NCBI GenBank assembly: GCA_026391515.1
Contig: JAPLEC010000091.1
Location: 1-6,624, forward strand
DNA: 6,624 nucleotides
From: Bacteroidia bacterium
Lineage (GTDB): Bacteria; Bacteroidota; Bacteroidia; Bacteroidales; VadinHA17
Reading direction: 5' to 3'
A program made the translations under genes and the position numbers. Below the pieces are notes generated by a model. That model was not told the DNA's origin, did no database searches, and saw nothing but the letters and a program-made list of their open reading frames with translations. The stretch's first letter is position 1, and each line of letters opens with the position of its first letter. Below, piece after piece: positions 4,303 through 6,624 of this stretch.

Positions 4303-6075
4303 ATGAAAAGTTTAGCTTGGTTTGTCAGAAGCAAAATAGTTAAAGGGTTGTCAATTATCCTGATTATCTTAATTTCTATTATTGGAGTTATTCCTTCATT
4401 TTTTGCAGATAGTTCTGAACCTAAAACTCATTATATTTATGTTGATTCTCAAGAACCTCAAAAATCAGCGATACCTGATACAATAAAGCAATTTGATAAA
4501 ATCTTTATAACTTTAAGAACTTACAGCAATCAAAAAGCAGATATTACTTTTGATAATCAGGCATTCAGAATCATATCAGAAAGAGTAGTTAACCTCCCTG
4601 ATATGAAAGTACCAGATTATAATCCAGAACTTTTCGGAAGAAGCTATGAATATGAAATGATTGCCTTAAAGCAGGGCAGAAATGACATAAGTTTTTCAAT
4701 ATCACAAAACGAATCAAAAATTAAAATATCATTTAATGTTAGTGAAATCAGAACTAACAGTCAATCAGTTCTTGCGGAGGAAGTAACTGAGAAACCAAAA
4801 GTTGGGGTTTTGAAACCTCTTGTAATTCTTGTAGATTTTCAAGATCAGAGTGCAAATTATGATTTATCTACTCCTGAATTTTATCAAGAAATCATCTTCG
4901 GTGAAGTAAATAAAAGCCTTTATGATTATTATCTCGAAAACTCATTTGGAAAACTTGAAATAAAAGGTGAAGTATATCCTCAATGGGTTACGGCACCTAA
5001 TAAGTATTCATATTATGAAAATCATTACAACGGTATGGGATATTATCCCAATAATAGCCAGAAGCTCGTTGAAGACATTATTAATATAATCAGCTCTAAT
5101 GTAGATTTTTCCAGATACGACGCAGATAACGATGGGGTTGTTGATGGCATCATAATAATATACGCAGGTAAAAAACCGGACTCAAAAAATCCATACAGAA
5201 TATATCCTCACGAATGGTCGATCAAATCTCAAGAAAGAAACAGGAAAACTATTTTGAGTTACGCAATACTACCTGAATTTATTCATCAACCAGGAGATAC
5301 AACTATAGGACCTTTCTGCCACGAATTCGGACATATACTCGGTGCAATTGATCTCTATGATTTAGATGGGCTGTCATACTTCAAATATGACGGAGAAAAA
5401 TCATACGGCCTTGGTAAATGGAGTATAATGGCATACGGCACATGGGGAACAAAAACAAAATATGGTGATTCCCCCTCCGATTTTGACGCCTGGCATAAAG
5501 TAAAATTTGGATGGATTAACCCAATTACAATAACCGAAAGCATGGATTCGGCCTCCATATCTGCAATTGAAACAGAAGGTGGAAAAATATACAAATTTGC
5601 TTCGCCCGCCAATCCTAAAGAATATTTTCTTGTTGAAAACAGACAAAAAATTGGTTTTGACTTATCATTACCTGGATCGGGGCTTCTTATTTACCATGTC
5701 GATGAATCAATGAACTCTAACAATTATGCGTGGTATCCCGATAAAACCAATGATGATAAACATTATTTCATTGCTGTCATTCAAGCAGACAATCTATGGA
5801 ACCTTGAAAAATACAAAAATTATGGAGACGCAGGTGATCCTTTCCCTGGAATAACAAATAACAGAGATTTTGGAAATAATACTTCTCCAAATAATTTATT
5901 TTACAATGGAAAAGCAGAAGACTTCAAAATAAAAAATATCAGCGATACAGGCATGGTAATGACCTGCGATTTTATAATTAACAACTCAACAGCGACCAGC
6001 GAGGACAATACAAGCACTCAGGGGAATAACACAAAAACACTAGACAATGCCCAAGAAGTAAATTCGAATATTTAG
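4303..6075 (+). CDS. Secreted M6-family metalloprotease (immune inhibitor A-like)
   Basis: The protein has 590 residues, from ATG 4303 with GGAAG at 4293-4297. An in-frame ATG at 4201 is rejected because it lies within the aptamer and would encode a basic extension before the signal peptide. Residues 1-35 are a signal peptide (KGLSIILIILISIIGVIP, cut after SFFA). Residues 36-165 form a beta-rich N-terminal or pro region. The M6 domain starts near 169 (KPLVILVDFQDQ). A calcium-loop-like DADNDGVVD lies at 273-281. The zinc site is HEFGH at 340-344, with E341 catalytic, extended to GAIDLYD at 347-353. The Met-turn SIMAYGTW is at 374-381. The M6 C-terminal part follows: YFLVENRQ, GLLIYHVDES, GDPFPG. 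The end is a Ser/Thr/Asn-rich tail without SLH or sortase motif, so it is probably released or loosely wall-associated. It has its own promoter, tandem c-di-GMP leader and terminator. All catalytic motifs are present. The substrate is unknown; the neighbouring surface protein is an obvious candidate. Confidence 0.92.
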   Translation: MKSLAWFVRSKIVKGLSIILIILISIIGVIPSFFADSSEPKTHYIYVDSQEPQKSAIPDTIKQFDKIFITLRTYSNQKADITFDNQAFRIISERVVNLPDMKVPDYNPELFGRSYEYEMIALKQGRNDISFSISQNESKIKISFNVSEIRTNSQSVLAEEVTEKPKVGVLKPLVILVDFQDQSANYDLSTPEFYQEIIFGEVNKSLYDYYLENSFGKLEIKGEVYPQWVTAPNKYSYYENHYNGMGYYPNNSQKLVEDIINIISSNVDFSRYDADNDGVVDGIIIIYAGKKPDSKNPYRIYPHEWSIKSQERNRKTILSYAILPEFIHQPGDTTIGPFCHEFGHILGAIDLYDLDGLSYFKYDGEKSYGLGKWSIMAYGTWGTKTKYGDSPSDFDAWHKVKFGWINPITITESMDSASISAIETEGGKIYKFASPANPKEYFLVENRQKIGFDLSLPGSGLLIYHVDESMNSNNYAWYPDKTNDDKHYFIAVIQADNLWNLEKYKNYGDAGDPFPGITNNRDFGNNTSPNNLFYNGKAEDFKIKNISDTGMVMTCDFIINNSTATSEDNTSTQGNNTKTLDNAQEVNSNI

Positions 6076-6177
6076 GAGATAGATACAAATACCCAGGAGG
6101 ACAATAAAAACATAATAGAGATCCTAAAGTTACCCGAATAAAAATGCATATCCCTTTACCCTTATATACCCTATATC

Positions 6178-6215
6178 TATGGCGGGTCCTTTCTTACCCG
6201 CCATAACTTATTTTT
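6178..6215 (+). terminator. Intrinsic terminator after the protease
   Basis: A ten-pair stem, TATGGCGGGT (6178-6187) with ACCCGCCATA (6196-6205), has an eight-base pyrimidine-rich loop and is followed by ACTTATTTTT. It is GC-rich against an AT-rich background. The minus-strand side lacks a U-tract, so it acts mainly on the plus strand. Confidence 0.88.
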
Positions 6216-6431
6216 AATCACTGCTTCACACAATACTACAAAGTCCCATTAATTATAGAAATATTTTACCAATAAATAATCTAATAAAATTTGCCCTGAG
6301 TAATGGAGAGGAAAGCGATAGAAGGAAAATTAAGTTATAATAAGCTCTCTTTACTGTTTAAGAAACTATTTCTACTGGGATCTTACATCATGTTAACTCA
6401 GGTAGAACACTTTAGTGACAAAGAAAAACCA
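6216..6431. other. Intergenic spacer between convergent genes
   Basis: No supported gene is seen. Only weak short palindromes occur, for example CACTTTAGTG near 6409-6418. No clear terminator for the minus-strand ATPase gene could be found here. Confidence 0.5.
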
Positions 6432-6624
6432 TCAGTAGAATTTACCTTGCAGAAAAGCTTTTAATTCAGTAGTTCTTGGCCTCTTAAAGAAAACTTCCAC
6501 CTCGCCGCTTTCAATAATTCTACCGTCCCAGATAAAAAATATAAATTGGGCAAGCCGTTTCGCCTGAAAAAGATTGTGAGTCGCCCAAAATATTGCTGCA
6601 TTTTTACTTTTCTGATATTCAAGA
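6432..6624 (-). CDS. ABC transporter ATP-binding protein, C-terminal end (partial)
   Basis: Reading the minus strand from the window edge gives 63 residues to a TGA at 6434-6432. The fragment contains the H-loop (FWATHNLFQAKRLAQ, whose His contacts the ATP gamma-phosphate in ABC ATPases). The usual tail follows: WDGRIIESGEVEVFF, PRTTELKAFLQG. The combination THNLFQAKRLA with a short C-terminus and no extra regulatory domain is like ATPases of tungstate/molybdate or phosphate-type importers, with tungstate (TupC-like) my best guess. The Walker A, Q-loop and signature lie outside the window, so the substrate cannot be settled. It converges on the protease gene and is not part of its unit. FIFFIWDG, where many relatives have a more polar segment before DG, is slightly unusual. 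Confidence 0.85.
   Translation of the reverse strand, partial: LEYQKSKNAAIFWATHNLFQAKRLAQFIFFIWDGRIIESGEVEVFFKRPRTTELKAFLQGKFY

Noticed and set aside
4140..4334. Minus-strand ORF of 64 codons over aptamer copy 2
   Set aside because: It is antisense to the aptamer and the protease signal peptide, with no binding site.
5355..5646. Two overlapping minus-strand ORFs inside the protease gene
   Set aside because: Both are shadows of the strongly supported M6 reading frame.
6303..6464. 53-codon plus-strand ORF starting MERKAIEGKLSY
   Set aside because: It has no ribosome binding site or promoter and overlaps the end of the convergent ABC ATPase gene. The length is compatible with chance.

Overview
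The window looks like a chromosomal stretch from an AT-rich, Gram-positive anaerobe of the Clostridia (inference). The grounds are AAGGAGG-type ribosome binding sites, an S-layer-homology (SLH) anchored surface protein, an M6-family secreted metalloprotease and, most tellingly, three RNA elements that match the type II cyclic-di-GMP riboswitch, which is largely clostridial. The exact genus cannot be told from the sequence.

Layout. Positions 1-25 hold the first codons of a minus-strand gene that leaves the window on the left. Positions 138-430 hold a small, probably frameshifted hypothetical ORF, followed by about 170 bases of very AT-rich non-coding DNA. A promoter (606-633) and one c-di-GMP-II aptamer (649-723) lead into a large secreted surface-protein gene (750-3858). 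That protein has a signal peptide, Ig-like regions, an SdrD_B-like domain, DUF11-type repeats, a 31-codon proline tract and C-terminal SLH domains. Its reading frame is broken twice, each time at the 3' edge of one copy of a perfect 141-bp direct repeat. The first break is a 17-bp tandem duplication. A strong terminator (3883-3915) closes the gene. A second promoter (3957-3984) then drives a long leader with two tandem c-di-GMP-II aptamers (4020-4096 and 4151-4227), followed by a secreted M6 metalloprotease (4303-6075) and its terminator (6178-6215). The right end carries, on the minus strand, the C-terminal 63 residues of an ABC-transporter ATPase.

How it may work together. The surface protein and the adjacent secreted protease appear to be separate transcription units that share the same second-messenger input. 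In Clostridioides difficile, c-di-GMP riboswitches control surface adhesins and the secreted protease that sheds them. This window may be an independent version of that logic built from different families: SLH anchoring instead of sortase, and M6 instead of the PPEP-1 type. The riboswitch calls rest on shared conserved segments, matching junctions and covarying pseudoknots seen directly here. The functional link between protease and surface protein is inference.
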